Of a stretch of 64,000 nucleotides of DNA, positions 11,186 through 21,873 are shown piece after piece (position 1 is the first letter of the stretch; every line of letters begins with the position of its first letter). A program made the position numbers and the translations under genes. This stretch comes from Arabidopsis thaliana (Eukaryota > Streptophyta > Magnoliopsida > Brassicales > Brassicaceae): the NCBI RefSeq assembly GCF_000001735.4, contig NC_003074.8, positions 11,346,101-11,410,100 of the forward strand, given 5' to 3'. The notes beneath the pieces were generated by a model. It had not been told where the DNA came from. It did not search any database and saw nothing but the letters and a program-made list of their open reading frames with translations.

Positions 11186-11772
11186 TGAAGATGCAGAATT
11201 CAATCAATCAGCTGATGGCGATCAGAACACTGATGGATTTCAGGAAGATGCATCGAGTCTCATCAGACGCTTGAGTTGCTGACATGGATGCAAGAGCAGA
11301 CGTGGCAAGCTGATGCGGCAAGCTGAGGCGGATGATGTGGAGAGCCAAGGATGGAAGCTGACTTGGCATGGTATCAAAGACACGATTCAACGAGAAGATA
11401 TGGAAAATATCGTTTGGAAGATTTAGAAAAGAATAAACTTGAAAACAAGGAAAATTCCTTAAAACGAGATTCTCGAAGATCCTAGGTTTAAGGTTCTGGA
11501 GAGTAGGTATAAGTATTCTAGAACTTAGCGTGAGGCGCTTTGAGCACTCTAGAATACTGTCATACGATTGTAAACTTCAGAGCATTGCAAAAGCTTGAAG
11601 GTGAGTGTGTAGTTTTCTTTGTCTTCACGTGAGAGTGATAAGAAACAGAGAAGAGAATTAGGCTTAGGTATTCTTAGTTGGGTTTGATCATTTGGGTAGA
11701 ATAGATCAAGTAATATTCGAGATAACAATTGTAAACAGTTTGTTATCAATAAGAATATAGTTTTCTATTCCA
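11186..11772 (+). repeat. Sirevirus 3' LTR
   Basis: Begins with TGAAGATGC directly after the last polypurine tract. A possible CA terminus is at 11771-11772, but homology with the left-arm copy stops about 15 bp earlier, so the right boundary is approximate. No second LTR in direct orientation and no target duplication could be identified, as expected for half of an element. Confidence 0.6.
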
Positions 11773-12722
11773 TTTAATACTAATACGTTTTCTATACTTA
11801 AAATAATAATATATTTATAAAATATTAATACACACAACCACGTAAATATGATTACTCATATGTATGTATCACCCAAATATACTCGACTTACCTCTAGACT
11901 AAGTAATTAACCTAACATATATTCATATACGAAAGAAAACACGATCTCATCCTCACGTTAGCCAATCGGATAGATTTTTCGGGTTAAAAACTAGCAACAA
12001 CGGAGACCGGTTGACATATTTCTCCATCTACAACGGTTGCATTACCTGACAAAGATTAATCCAGTAATTAATACCCATCATTAATGTTTATGAATTAATC
12101 TAAACCCAACCATTTCAAACTCAGTATAATGACTAAACGATGACTTGGTCTTTTTCTAAATAAACTAATAAGCTTTGTTTTAAGAATTAAACCAATCTCT
12201 TTTTTTCAATCATTAGATTTTATTTAGAGCTTAAAAGAACCAATTCTAAAAAAAATTATTTACAAAAGTGATATGAATGGTTCGGTACGAATTTTTCGCC
12301 CTAAACTAATTATTTAATAACATTCCAATCCCACTTCACGACCGCACAAAGTCATTACCACGTAACTGAGTCCAATACACAAAATCCCATATACACCTTA
12401 ATAACCGGTCATGATGTTCGGTTCAATAAACAGTTCAAAGCAACTATGACACCACGATTTCTCTCCACATGACCAGTTATTACGTTACGGTTTATGGACT
12501 CAGTTACATGTAGGATCTCTAAGGTTTAGGCTGGTTTACTCTCTTGGTTTAATAAACAACAAAACAACAACAACACGACTGTTGAGACGAGGCAATACCT
12601 TTGCTGCGATGAATCTCAATGGATCTCCTTGGCAAGATGGATATGTGGTAGTCACGTTCAAGTTTACAGTGGCTAGGTACTCATGGTTTCTCCAGGGAAA
12701 ACAAAACAGAGATTAGATCTAG
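11773..12722. other. AT-rich spacer with an imperfect hairpin (12355-12515)
   Basis: No gene seen. Two pairs of inverted segments nest inside 12355-12515: GTAACTGAGTCCA pairs with TGGACTCAGTTAC, and TAATAACCGGTCATG pairs with CATGACCAGTTATTA. Separately, about 12258-12300 shares TTACAAAAGTGATATG and ACGAATTTTTCG with 19982-20033, marking a dispersed repeat family. The right end (12590-12720) resembles exon-like, higher-GC DNA but has no recognisable product. Confidence 0.4.
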
Positions 12723-13912
12723 GATCTCCATGGCTTGCAGCACAAGCAATACATCTTAAACCAAAGCTAGAGACATTCTAGACGAGCTATAGATTAAAAC
12801 TAGGGTTTCCTTAGCCTTAAGAGCCTCGCCGATGGACAACGACTGCTCCGGTGACAGTGGCTAAGATCTGGTGACTCACTGTGGCTGCGGTGGTTCTCCG
12901 GTGAAGTTCCGGTGACCTTCTCCAGTCTCCCCCTTTCTGTCCATTTTCCGGTGACAAGATCACCACCTCCTCCGCTTTCCCACGTGAGAGCTCACTTCTT
13001 CTCCACAAGATCCACATCAACAACAATACTAGGACAATGGTCTAGATAACTTAGCAACGGCGTGCGGCTTCACGAAGAGGACATTATACACACGTATATG
13101 TATTCACGAATAACCTAATAACAGAACCCTTTTTTTTTCTTGTTTTTGTTAATCCACATGGACTTTTAATGGGCTTGGGTTCTCTTTTAACAAAATGTGT
13201 GGCTTTGTATTCAATACAAATGTTACAAAGTATATTTTGATATAAGTTACGCCAAGGGACTTGACAGCAAAGATCCTGCGAGAACAGCGCTTGAGGTGAG
13301 GGAAGAACGATGAGCAAGATCTCCATGGCTTGCAGCACAAGCAATACATCTTAAACCAAAGCTAGAGACATTCTAGACGAGCTATAGATTAAAACTAGGG
13401 TTTCCTTAGCCTTAAGAGCCTCGCCGATGGACAACGACTGCTCCGGTGACAGTGGCTAAGATCTGGTGACTCACTGTGGCTGCGGTGGTTCTCCGGTGAA
13501 GTTCCGGTGACCTTCTCCAGTCTCCCCCTTTCTGTCCATTTTCCGGTGACAAGATCACCACCTCCTCCGCTTTCCCACGTGAGAGCTCACTTCTTCTCCA
13601 CAAGATCCACATCAACAACAATACTAGGACAATGGTCTAGATAACTTAGCAACGGCGTGCGGCTTCACGAAGAGGACATTATACACACGTATATGTATTC
13701 ACGAATAACCTAATAACAGAACCCTTTTTTTTTCTTGTTTTTGTTAATCCACATGGACTTTTAATGGGCTTGGGTTCTCTTTTAACAAAATGTGTGGCTT
13801 TGTATTCAATACAAATGTTACAAAGTATATTTTGATATAAGTTACGCCAAGGGACTTGACAGCAAAGATCCTGCGAGAACAGCGCTTGAGGTGAGGGAAG
13901 AACGATGAGCAA
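12723..13912. repeat. Tandem duplication, two 595-bp units
   Basis: Unit 1 is 12723-13317 and unit 2 is 13318-13912, starting at GATCTCCATGGCTTGCAGC in both. By eye the units are identical, so the duplication is recent. The minus strand looks like the 5' part of a host-type gene (GAAACCCTAG, CT-rich leader, a Ser/Ala/Leu-rich frame around 13850-13975 that could be an organelle-targeting stretch), but I cannot name it. The two identical 69-codon minus-strand frames inside are probably not genes. Confidence 0.85.
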
Positions 13913-14599
13913 ACCCAGAGTAAAGAGAAGCCGAAAGGACTGAAGCTTGAAACCCTAAGTTGTCACTCGCCACTCGATACTGAAGCTAATATTCGAAGAA
14001 GAAGGAGAGAAGAGATCGAATGATTTTTTATTTATTTATTTTCACTGTTACTTGAGTTTTTGTTTCAGGAATTGGCAAAATGGGCTGGACCTTCCAGAAT
14101 TTAGCCATTAAGACAAATTCAGACAAAAATGCCCTTTGATTTTGTAACGATGTACAATGCGTACAGACGATTTAGTTAGAAGTTAATGGATGTACAAAGT
14201 TTAGTTGTAAATAAAAACAAAAATTTGAGTTCATGTGTAACAAAACGAAAAAAAAATGAAAGTGAATGTGTCATCGAAGAAGAGAAACGAGATTCCGGTG
14301 AGAAAACAAGTGTTTTTCCGAAATAATTGACTTAACCACTGGACAATTAAACAAAACTCAAACTCTTTATCTTTTTTAACTAAAAATATGCTAGATGTGC
14401 AATATTTAGATGTAATAAGCATTCAAAACATAAATCTAAAAATATTTAGATTTGTGAGATAACAGTTAACAAGCGGCTGCAAAATTAGGGTTGGAAAGGT
14501 TGAAGATGAGTGCAAAATTACAATTATACCCTTTATTAAATTTCTTATGTGTACGTATATGTAATTTACGTTGTATGTATATGTGGACATGTAAATATA

Positions 14600-15572
14600 G
14601 TAGATTATGTTTTATTGTTAAAGCGACATACACAATTATATATTGAATTTGTATATTAGAAATCTTTGGTTATTTCGATTAGATGAGATATTTTTCGGAG
14701 TTTTCCCCATAAAATCTATGCATATATAATAATTAAATAAAAATATATGGTCAAAGTATAGATGTTCCTAATACTTTTGAAAAATGTATAATAATGTACG
14801 TACATCTTTGTTGATGAGTTAAAATTGTTGAGATATATTTATTGATACAATAATAAACCAATATTGATGATGGTGAGGGTATATTCTACGATAGTCCTAC
14901 TAGAGATGAAGACATTATTATTTATAAAAATGTAGACATGTGTACGTACACAGTAGTAATGTGTACGTACACGAAATTATTTAGTGGAACATATATGGTA
15001 CGAATTCTAATAAATATATAACCACCCACAACAATAAATTTAATATATAAATATATATGTCAGTTTCATTTATCTTTTTCATGTGTTGTTCATACATGAT
15101 TTGAATGTTTTGCTTTTATGGTCAAAAAATATTTGAAACGTAAATATACAAAGTAATTAGATATTTACGTACATATATACACACATTACTACCATGTACG
15201 TACATATTACTACCGTGTACGTACACATTTACTACCATGTACGTATATATTATTATCGTTACACACATATGTGTATATGATATTGCTAATCGTGAATTGT
15301 TTTCGATGATAGTAAATAAAATATTATTTAAAATAGAAATAAACATGTTAGATTATGTTTTATTATAAAGGCGGCATACACAATATTTATTGAGTTTGTA
15401 CATTAGAAACCTTTGGTTATTTCGATTAGATGAGATATTTTTTGTGTTTTCCTATAAATCTATTCATATATAATAATTAAATAAAAATATATGGTCAAAG
15501 TATAGTTGTTCCTCATACTTTTGAAAAATGTTATGTACGTACATCTTTGTTGGTGAGTTAAAATTGTTGAGA
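14600..15572. repeat. Internal direct repeat within the MULE-like element (14600-14835 and 15348-15572)
   Basis: Two segments of about 230 bp share, in order, GATTATGTTTTATT, GGTTATTTCGATTAGATGAG, TATATGGTCAAAGTATAG, CATACTTTTGAAAAATGT-like text and a terminal GTACGTACATCTTTGTTG. Each ends at a GTACGTAC palindrome. A third, weaker relationship links about 15115-15215 with 16300-16390. Confidence 0.7.
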
Positions 15573-16390
15573 ATAAATAAGATTTTAAACTAAACCCGTA
15601 AACGTACACGATTATGTTGAGCTCCAAACAGTTATATCTTAAAAATATCTAAATCACATAAATCTAATAATATTTACGTACACAAAAATATTTATTGGAA
15701 CATACATGGTACAATATTAAAATGAGTTTAAAAATTCTCTAACCACTATCTACGTATTAAGTTATTATGTAAGTTATATGTATGCCTGTATATTTTAATA
15801 TAAATTATGCATATAAAATATTTCAACGAATCGTATTCTGATTCAGGTAAAACTGATCTTCCAATACTTGCACACCATTACCATTCATTTCACATCTACC
15901 ATGCCTATATGTATTCGTGTATGTAAAACATTCACCTTTACATAATTCACCAGGTACATAGTTAGTAGTGTACGTACATATTCTTTGATAAATGTACGTA
16001 CTAGTGTACGTTAACTTCGATTTTATAATTGCAATTTGGGTAATTGAATATAAAAGTCTAAATATAATTTATGTTACGTATATAACTATATTTTGGATAT
16101 CCATTCGATTCTCTGTTTGCTTTGGATAAAATTTTGGTTTTTCAACTATGGTTCAGGTTATTCAGGTATAGAAATTTAATACCTTTCGAATCATTTGTTA
16201 GTTCTGGGTTTAGTTCTTATTTTTCGAATAGGTTCGTTTGATTATTATGTTTTAATGTATTTTTCAAGTGTAATTAGTACATGGATTGAATGTTTTGTTT
16301 TTATATTCAAAAATTATTTTAAACTTAAATATACAAATTATTTTGATGTTTATGTACATATATGAACACAAATTACAACCGCGTACGTAC
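14796..16390. repeat. Cluster of nine GTACGTAC palindromes
   Basis: Exact GTACGTAC starts at 14796, 14942, 14963, 15196, 15217, 15535, 15970, 15994 and 16383, usually within TGTACGTACA. Degenerate copies (ACGTAC or GTACGTA) lie between. An 8-mer is expected far less than once in 1.6 kb of this AT-rich composition. All copies fall inside the inverted-repeat element. CGTAC is the core bound by plant SBP/SPL factors, so the array could be a protein-binding cluster; that is inference. Confidence 0.85.
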
Positions 16391-16748
16391 AGGATATTGT
16401 TAATCTTGAATTATCTGTAATGTAAAAATTAATAAATTAATTAATAAAAATAAAAATATGAAAGTGAGTCTTAAATGATAGAAAAAATGAATTTTAACAA
16501 AAAGTACAAAAATAATAAATATTTATAAAATAGTAAAAAAAAAAACTATAAAAACTAGTGAGAATGAAAAATATTACTTTTAATTTTCAATAAGCTAACT
16601 ATACACTTTATGTCCATTTGATCCTAACTAACTCTCCGTCCGCATTGTACACCATTAGATAGTCCATGGACATTTTCGTCCGAATTTGGCTAAATGGCTA
16701 AATGGTGGAAGACATAGCCCACTTTACCAAATCCTGCAATTAAAACAT

Positions 16749-17705
16749 GGTCAATCGGCTACTGTATATAATTTAGCCTTTTTTTTATATATCCATTGGG
16801 TACCCAATACCAATTGTACAAGACCCAAATAAAATGGTTAGTAATTAGACCTAAATATCTAACCCATTTTTAACCCAAAGTTATTTTTCTGTGTATAGAC
16901 TAAACCCATAAATGATGATCTTGGGTATCCATCTGGTCCAAACTCTATTTGAATTAATATATGTTAATCTTTCTTTTTTTGAACGAATTAATAAATCTCA
17001 AATTAAATTGTGTTTGAATCGTGTTTTTTTCCTAACACATTATTAATCAATTATATTCAGGCAAATCATCATGTAGAAAAATCCAACTAGCTTCGCTTAT
17101 CCAAAAGAGTTATAACTTATAAAGATTCAACATTCCAATCTTAGCAAACACAAGAATACAATACAACAATTACCTCTATCCCTTCTTTTTTTATAACACA
17201 AAACCAAATTTGTGAGAAAATTCCCAAAAAATACACCAACTTAATTATATCTTCTGAATAAAATACACAAACTTTTAGCGTTACCAAAATAATACACAAA
17301 CTTTTTAAATTTTTTGGTTCAAACACAAACTATTTTTTGTTGCTAAAATAATACAAGAACTTTTAAACGTTGGACGTTTCATACACGGACGTTAACAAAA
17401 TTAATAACACTGTTAACTTTGGATACTTTTATTGGTCCCAAAGCGACCTACATATTCGTCTAACTTGTAGCTATGCTTAAGGCATGGCCATGTATGTAGT
17501 GGTGGAAGAAGTTGTGTCTTAAGCTTTTTGTCATTGTTGAACGAATCTATGATAACATTCTAAAATAAAATACACAATAACACAAACCAGGATTTACGTA
17601 TCACGTATTATATTTATTTATTTAATTATTTAGGCGTTTATTATCTATTTTGTGTAAAACATCTTAGGCTATAGGGGTTGGGAGCAATCCTTAGCGTAAA
17701 GAGGA
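16749..17705. other. Non-coding, AT-rich spacer with short repeated phrases
   Basis: No gene supported. Around 17190-17370 the phrase AATACACAAACTTTT recurs about three times with small changes, followed by GTTAACAAAATTAATAACAC and GTTAACTTTGG, a pattern typical of small non-coding transposon remnants. Around 16790-16940 GGGTACCCAATACC-like text and a later GGGTATCC give a weak inverted match. The stretch 17640-17705 is the 3' flank of the repeat-protein gene. Confidence 0.4.
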
Positions 17706-18725
17706 CTAAAAGAAGATGGACTTGGCTTGGTTTTGACCGTCTGGTGGAGGAAGAACATGAGCAGATTGTATAGTCGCATGTTGATGGAACAATTTAAAGT
17801 CGGTTTGCAATTTTGCAGATGGATTTGGATTGAAGCCAAGCTGGTGTTGACCGTCTGGTGGAGGAAGAACAGGAGCAGATTGTATAGTATCAGGTTGATG
17901 GAACAATTTAACGCCGGTTTGTAATTTTGCAGATGGACTTGGCTTGAAGCCAAGCTGGTCTTGACCGTCTGGTGGAGGAAGAACAGGAGCAGATTGTATA
18001 GCCGCATGTTGATGGAACAATTTAACGCCGGTTTGCAATTTTGCAAAAGGACTTGGCTTGAAGCCAAGTTGGTCTTGACCGTCTGGTGGAGGAAGAACAT
18101 GAGCAAATTGTATAGTCGCATGTTGATGGAACAATTTAAAGCCGGTTTGCAATTTTGCAGATGGACTTGGATTGAAGCCAAGCTGGTGTTGACCGTCTGG
18201 TGGAGGAAGAACAGGAGCAGATTGTATAGTCGCATGTTGATGGAACAATTTAACGCCGGTTTGCAATTTTGCAGATGGACTTGGCTTGAAGCCAAGCTGG
18301 TCTTGATCGTCTGGTGGAGGAAGAACAGGAGCAGATTGTATAGTCGCATGTTGATGGAACAATTTAACGCCAGTTTGTAATTTTGCAGATGGACTTGGCT
18401 TGAAGCCAAGCTGGTCTTGACCGTCTGGTGGAGGAATAACAGGAGCAGATTGTATAGTATCAGGTTGATGGAACAATTTAAAGCCAGTTTGCAATTTTGC
18501 AGATGGACTTGGCTTGAAGCCAAGCTGGTCTTGACCATCTGGTGGAGGAAGAACAGGAGCAGATTGTATAGTCGCATGTTGATGGAACAATTTAAAGCCG
18601 GTTTGCAATTTTGCATTCAGTTTAAGAGAAAAAGGCTGCCTCCTGGCATTAGTAAAGTCAGATGCAATAAGAAGCAGAGTGACCACCATTGTTATTGTAG
18701 AGAGCTTCACCATGATCATCTTCAT
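17706..18725 (-). CDS. Secreted protein of eight tandem 38-residue repeats, function unknown
   Basis: A single open frame of 339 codons plus stop. The N-terminus is a clear signal peptide: a hydrophobic core at about residues 9-22 with a plausible cleavage after TNA (about residue 27). After a short RRQPFSLKLN linker come seven full 38-residue units and a shortened eighth. Each unit starts AKLQTG, continues KLFHQ, then a variable triplet (HAT or PDT), IQSAPVLPPPDGQ and ends LGFKPSPS. The C-terminus (NQAKSIFF) departs from the repeat. There is no transmembrane segment, Cys or known enzyme motif. The design (signal peptide plus tandem Pro-rich units) resembles multi-copy peptide precursors or cell-wall proteins, but it matches no family I know. 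The start is M1 because it gives the full signal peptide and lies downstream of a TATA box. Substitutions shared between non-adjacent units suggest unequal crossing-over. Confidence 0.75.
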   Translation of the reverse strand: MKMIMVKLSTITMVVTLLLIASDFTNARRQPFSLKLNAKLQTGFKLFHQHATIQSAPVLPPPDGQDQLGFKPSPSAKLQTGFKLFHQPDTIQSAPVIPPPDGQDQLGFKPSPSAKLQTGVKLFHQHATIQSAPVLPPPDDQDQLGFKPSPSAKLQTGVKLFHQHATIQSAPVLPPPDGQHQLGFNPSPSAKLQTGFKLFHQHATIQFAHVLPPPDGQDQLGFKPSPFAKLQTGVKLFHQHAAIQSAPVLPPPDGQDQLGFKPSPSAKLQTGVKLFHQPDTIQSAPVLPPPDGQHQLGFNPNPSAKLQTDFKLFHQHATIQSAHVLPPPDGQNQAKSIFF

Positions 18726-18762
18726 ATTTTAATTTGGGATTGAAAATGTTTATTCTACCTTT

Positions 18763-18772
18763 CTTATTTATA
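18763..18772 (-). promoter_or_regulatory. TATA box of the repeat-protein gene
   Basis: On the minus strand TATAAATAAG lies about 40 bp before the start codon at 18725. This is a good TATA match at the distance expected if the 5' leader is very short. Further upstream is AT-rich DNA in which a phrase of about 75 bp is repeated (18835-18905 and 18955-19030). Confidence 0.5.
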
Positions 18773-19034
18773 TTATTGTGAAAAAATTAACATAAGCAAT
18801 ATATTAATGTTTTGTTGACTATAAATTTATGTATTTACCAAAAGAAAAACAAAAGCAATATTATATATTTTTGACTGGAATTAGATGTTTTAAATATATC
18901 AATATAGTTATATTTGTTGAATTTATTTACTTTTTGTTTACCAGAATTATATGTTCTTACCAAAAAAAAACATAAGCAATATTATATATTTTGACTGGTA
19001 TTATATGTTTGATGTTTTAAATATATCAAGAAAA

Positions 19035-19565
19035 ATACTTGGACCCTTATATTCATCCCCTTTATTTTAGCCAATTAAAATTTGACACCTAATAATAATA
19101 AAAAGAATTTAATTTAATTATAAAATCTAATTTGCCACAAAAACAAAATTATTTATCGGCTTGAGTTTATTTGAAAAGGTCAGGGTTTAGATTTTATGAT
19201 TAAACGAGGTTAAATATCGGTTTGGGTTTTAGAAAGTACGATTAGGATTTAGATTTTATGATTAAACGGGTTAAATATTGGTTTAGGTTTATAAACATAT
19301 TTAAATTTTACAATTAAACGAAGTTAAATCTCGGTTTGGGTTTAGAAAATACGATTAGGGTTTAGTTTTTATACGATTAAATGAGTTTAAATGGCGGTTT
19401 GCGTTTACAAAGAAGAATTAGGATTTAGATTTTGTAATTAAACGAGATTATATATCGGTTTAGATTTTAATTATAGCTTTAATTTATTATGTAATTTAAG
19501 TAGGATTTAACATGACATGTTTTTATTGGTTAATGCAAAAGGAGGTGAATAAAGGGGTTCACCCA
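19035..19565. mobile_element. Small non-coding element with five diverged 65-70-bp tandem units
   Basis: The outer ends are imperfect inverted repeats: near 19045-19085 the reverse complement contains ATAAAGGGGATGAATATAAGG, and near 19540-19575 there is GGTGAATAAAGGGG preceded by ATTGGTTAATG. Inside, a unit containing TTTAGATTTT, GATTAAACG and TCGGTTTGGGTTT repeats about five times. A related end (GATTGGTTAAAACTAAAGG then GTGAATATAAG) occurs near 39340-39380, so the family is dispersed. No coding capacity. Confidence 0.5.
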
Positions 19566-20035
19566 TAGGGGTTCATATATCAATATAATTGTATTTGCTG
19601 AATTTATTCTGATTTTATTGATGAGATATAGTTGATAAATTATTTTTCTATATATACATGATATAATTTAATCGCATATTTTTCGACATAAAAATATCAA
19701 ATTATGGAAAGTAAAATATATAAATGATTTTTTTGAGTTTCCATAAATTAATTTTTTTCTTGTTTAGAAAACAACATCGCTGACTATATCTCGAAGACAT
19801 TGCTGTGGTTGGATAGATGAGCATGATCATAACAATGATAAGGAGATGAGAAACAAAATCATTGTCAGCATTATTTATAGGCAAGAATTATCTAATTATT
19901 TATTCATTTGATCATTTTTTAATCTTTTTTTTGTCATAAGATATTATTTAAGAGTCAAACGAGCCAATTTTTAGAAAACATTGTTTACAAAAGTGATATG
20001 TAGTGGTTCCGCACGAATTTTTCGTTCCAAATAGT

Positions 20036-20290
20036 TTGCTTTGACATTTGCATTATGAGGGATTAAGGATAAAGAAAAAGAATAGAATTCTTCTTTGTCA
20101 TTTTGAAACTCTTCCAAATATACTGAAAATGCTGGTCATTCGGTTGGGGAAGACACTATCTTCACCAGGTCTAAACAGTCTGTAAAAAAGCTCTTTCTTG
20201 GTTGTCGGCACCAATCATACACTTCATTGCCCAGAGTAAAGCTTCGACTTCTATATGGAGAGGAAAAAGACTTCTAAGCCGATTAGCAGC
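20036..20290 (-). pseudogene. LINE-type RNase H-like (RVT_3) domain fragment
   Basis: Minus-strand translation shows EVEALLWAMKCMIGA, then in another frame FFTDCLDLVKIVSSPTE, then FSVYLEEFQND and FSLSLIPHNANVKA. These match the C-terminal RNase H-like domain found in plant non-LTR retrotransposons and derived host genes: the A-E-xx-A-L-xxA-M helix, the D-x-xx-LV strand, and the IPR-x-xN-xxAD end. A frameshift near 20185 and a stop after PTE show it is dead. No reverse transcriptase lies beside it. Confidence 0.7.
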
Positions 20291-21873
20291 TCCCATAGTT
20301 GACGCCCCTCCATTTAATGATGTACATAGCCACCCTCCCATAGTTGATCACTTTTTCAATCTTTTTTCATTTTTTTACTTGCATATAACGTTTTTGGAAA
20401 AATTACATTTTTAACATTCAAAATATCACTTGGTACCACTTTAAACCTCGAAAGAATTCCACTAACATTCAAAATATCACTAGGTAACATTCAAAAGAAT
20501 TCCACTAACATTATAAATCACCAAGATAATTTTGCTAATATTTTAAACCTCTAAACTAGCTTTCATGTTTGCACCGCCACAAAAATGATTTGACAACTAA
20601 ATTGTTTTTGTTTAATATGATTATTTTTATTTAATTTAAATTTAAATTAATTTTATTATTATTATTTACATTTTTAGTTTTCTATATTGTAACGAATCTA
20701 GGAGTTTTTGATTGCATTATATTATTTTGTCTATACTAGAACTGATAACATTCGAGATTATGCGGAATTATACACAAAATAGTCTTAATAATCGATTCCC
20801 ACTGTCCCCAATCTCAATATATATTACTATTTCATTAATTAAACATGATTTATCATATGAAAAGCAGAAACTATTAAAAATATATAACACTGTTTAATTT
20901 TTGATAAAAATTCAATTATTTTTTTGTATTTAATATAGAAAACTTTTGTAGTAACAATTTTTAAAATTAGAATATATATTGATAATTTGATCACTGATTA
21001 TTTTATCACATATGATAGAAGGTACATAAAGTACTCATTCAAGTTGTTGTGTAAATATAGAATATTTATGCAAAATAATATTTAGTTGTCTCAATTATCA
21101 TACAAAGAGAGCACATGAATCCAAAATTTGGATGTCACTTTTATTTTCAGCACATTTTTGTCATTGCTAAATTTTATTTTTCAAAAATATTTCTTTAATA
21201 TGTTAGCATATTTATTAATTGTTTCTGTGAGAATTTAATAGTCATCTAAAATTTCTCAAACAAAAGTCGTTTTTTGAGTTATTTGGAGGGCTCCATATAT
21301 CTTTTACCTTTTTTTGGCTTTGTCTTATTTCTAGTTCATGTAATGTTAAGGCAAACAGATTAACCTGCTATTCTATTCTCTTATTTTCTGAAATTACTTT
21401 TCTATATACTTTTTCTCATAATTGGACAACCAATCATAGAGTTATTTTTTAATTGATGTGTGGTTGAAAAACAAATTCAAAAATCAAGTAATCACATGTT
21501 TATACAATATTCTAATTTTCAATCTAGTAATAACATGTATATATTATTTAATTCTCCAACTATAAAAATTTAAACGTTTTTTTTCCTTAAAACAAGTTAA
21601 ATTGAAAAAAAAAACTTAATTCCACCACCAAAAAGAAAGAAAGATCGAGCTGTAAAAAGAAAAAAAGGATGGCCAAATTGATCATTGAGGCGGTGGTAGC
21701 CGAGTGCATGCAGCATGCCTATCATGTTTCATTTGTGTTAGTAGGTTCATCGACATTGAAGGCCCAAGACTAAATGCAGTAAGCAAGAACTTTATGGGCA
21801 TCATCTTATAGAAATTTATTGTGGTTAACCACCTTTATTTTTTCTTTAAAAATGTTAGCCTTTTATATATACA
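20291..21873. other. AT-rich non-coding region
   Basis: Nothing convincing was found. Around 20420-20520 the phrase ACATTCAAAATATCACT is repeated. The stretch 20900-21640 is low-complexity AT with A-tracts. A GCATGCAGCATGC motif at about 21706-21718 is a small isolated palindrome. Confidence 0.4.

Larger units (their letters stand above)
8160..11772 (+). mobile_element. Sirevirus (Ty1/Copia) 3' half, right arm
   Basis: From left to right: the end of RNase H (8203-8631), a non-coding stretch with a CA/A tract (8632-9330), an env-like reading frame (9465-10779), several polypurine tracts (10842-11184) and a 3' LTR (about 11186-11772). A second reading frame after RNase H plus multiple polypurine tracts is the recognised signature of the Sirevirus genus, called Endovir in Arabidopsis. 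Gag, protease, integrase and most of the reverse transcriptase are missing, presumably lost or hidden at the gap. A 29-bp tandem duplication (8207-8263) lies within the RNase H start. Confidence 0.75.
14055..16748. mobile_element. Non-autonomous MULE-like element with terminal inverted repeats of about 130 bp
   Basis: About 14068-14200 matches the reverse complement of about 16605-16734. Paired landmarks are GGAATTGGCAAAATGGGCT with GGATTTGGTAAAGTGGGCT, TTTAGCCATT and GTACAATGCG. Identity is roughly 70 percent by eye. Long, sub-terminally conserved inverted repeats around non-coding DNA fit a Mutator-like element. The 9-bp flanks at the visible edges do not match, so the exact boundaries and the target duplication are unproven. 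The interior has no open gene and is dominated by GTACGTAC motifs and internal duplications. Confidence 0.6.
18726..20035. other. AT-rich intergenic region upstream of the repeat-protein gene
   Basis: Besides the TATA box and the small element at 19035-19565 no gene is supported. About 19975-20033 carries the dispersed TTTACAAAAGTGATATG and ACGAATTTTTCG block also present near 12260-12300. Confidence 0.4.

Noticed and set aside
12817-13621. Two identical 69-codon frames
   Set aside because: Identity comes from the 595-bp duplication; composition is not protein-like and no start context or domain supports them.
14055-16748. A 9-bp target duplication for the MULE-like element
   Set aside because: The 9-mers next to the visible ends (TTTGTTTCA and TGCAATTAA) do not match; boundaries must be shifted or the duplication has decayed.
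17669-18616. A 315-codon frame overlapping the repeat-protein gene in another frame, and long frames on the plus strand
   Set aside because: The 114-bp unit is a multiple of three and poor in stops, so several frames stay open. Only the 339-residue frame has a signal peptide, a TATA box at a proper distance and conserved residues.
17706-18725. Membership in the CEP peptide family because of GFKPSPS-like text
   Set aside because: The CEP hallmark SPG.GH ending is absent in every unit, and the 38-residue periodic layout differs.
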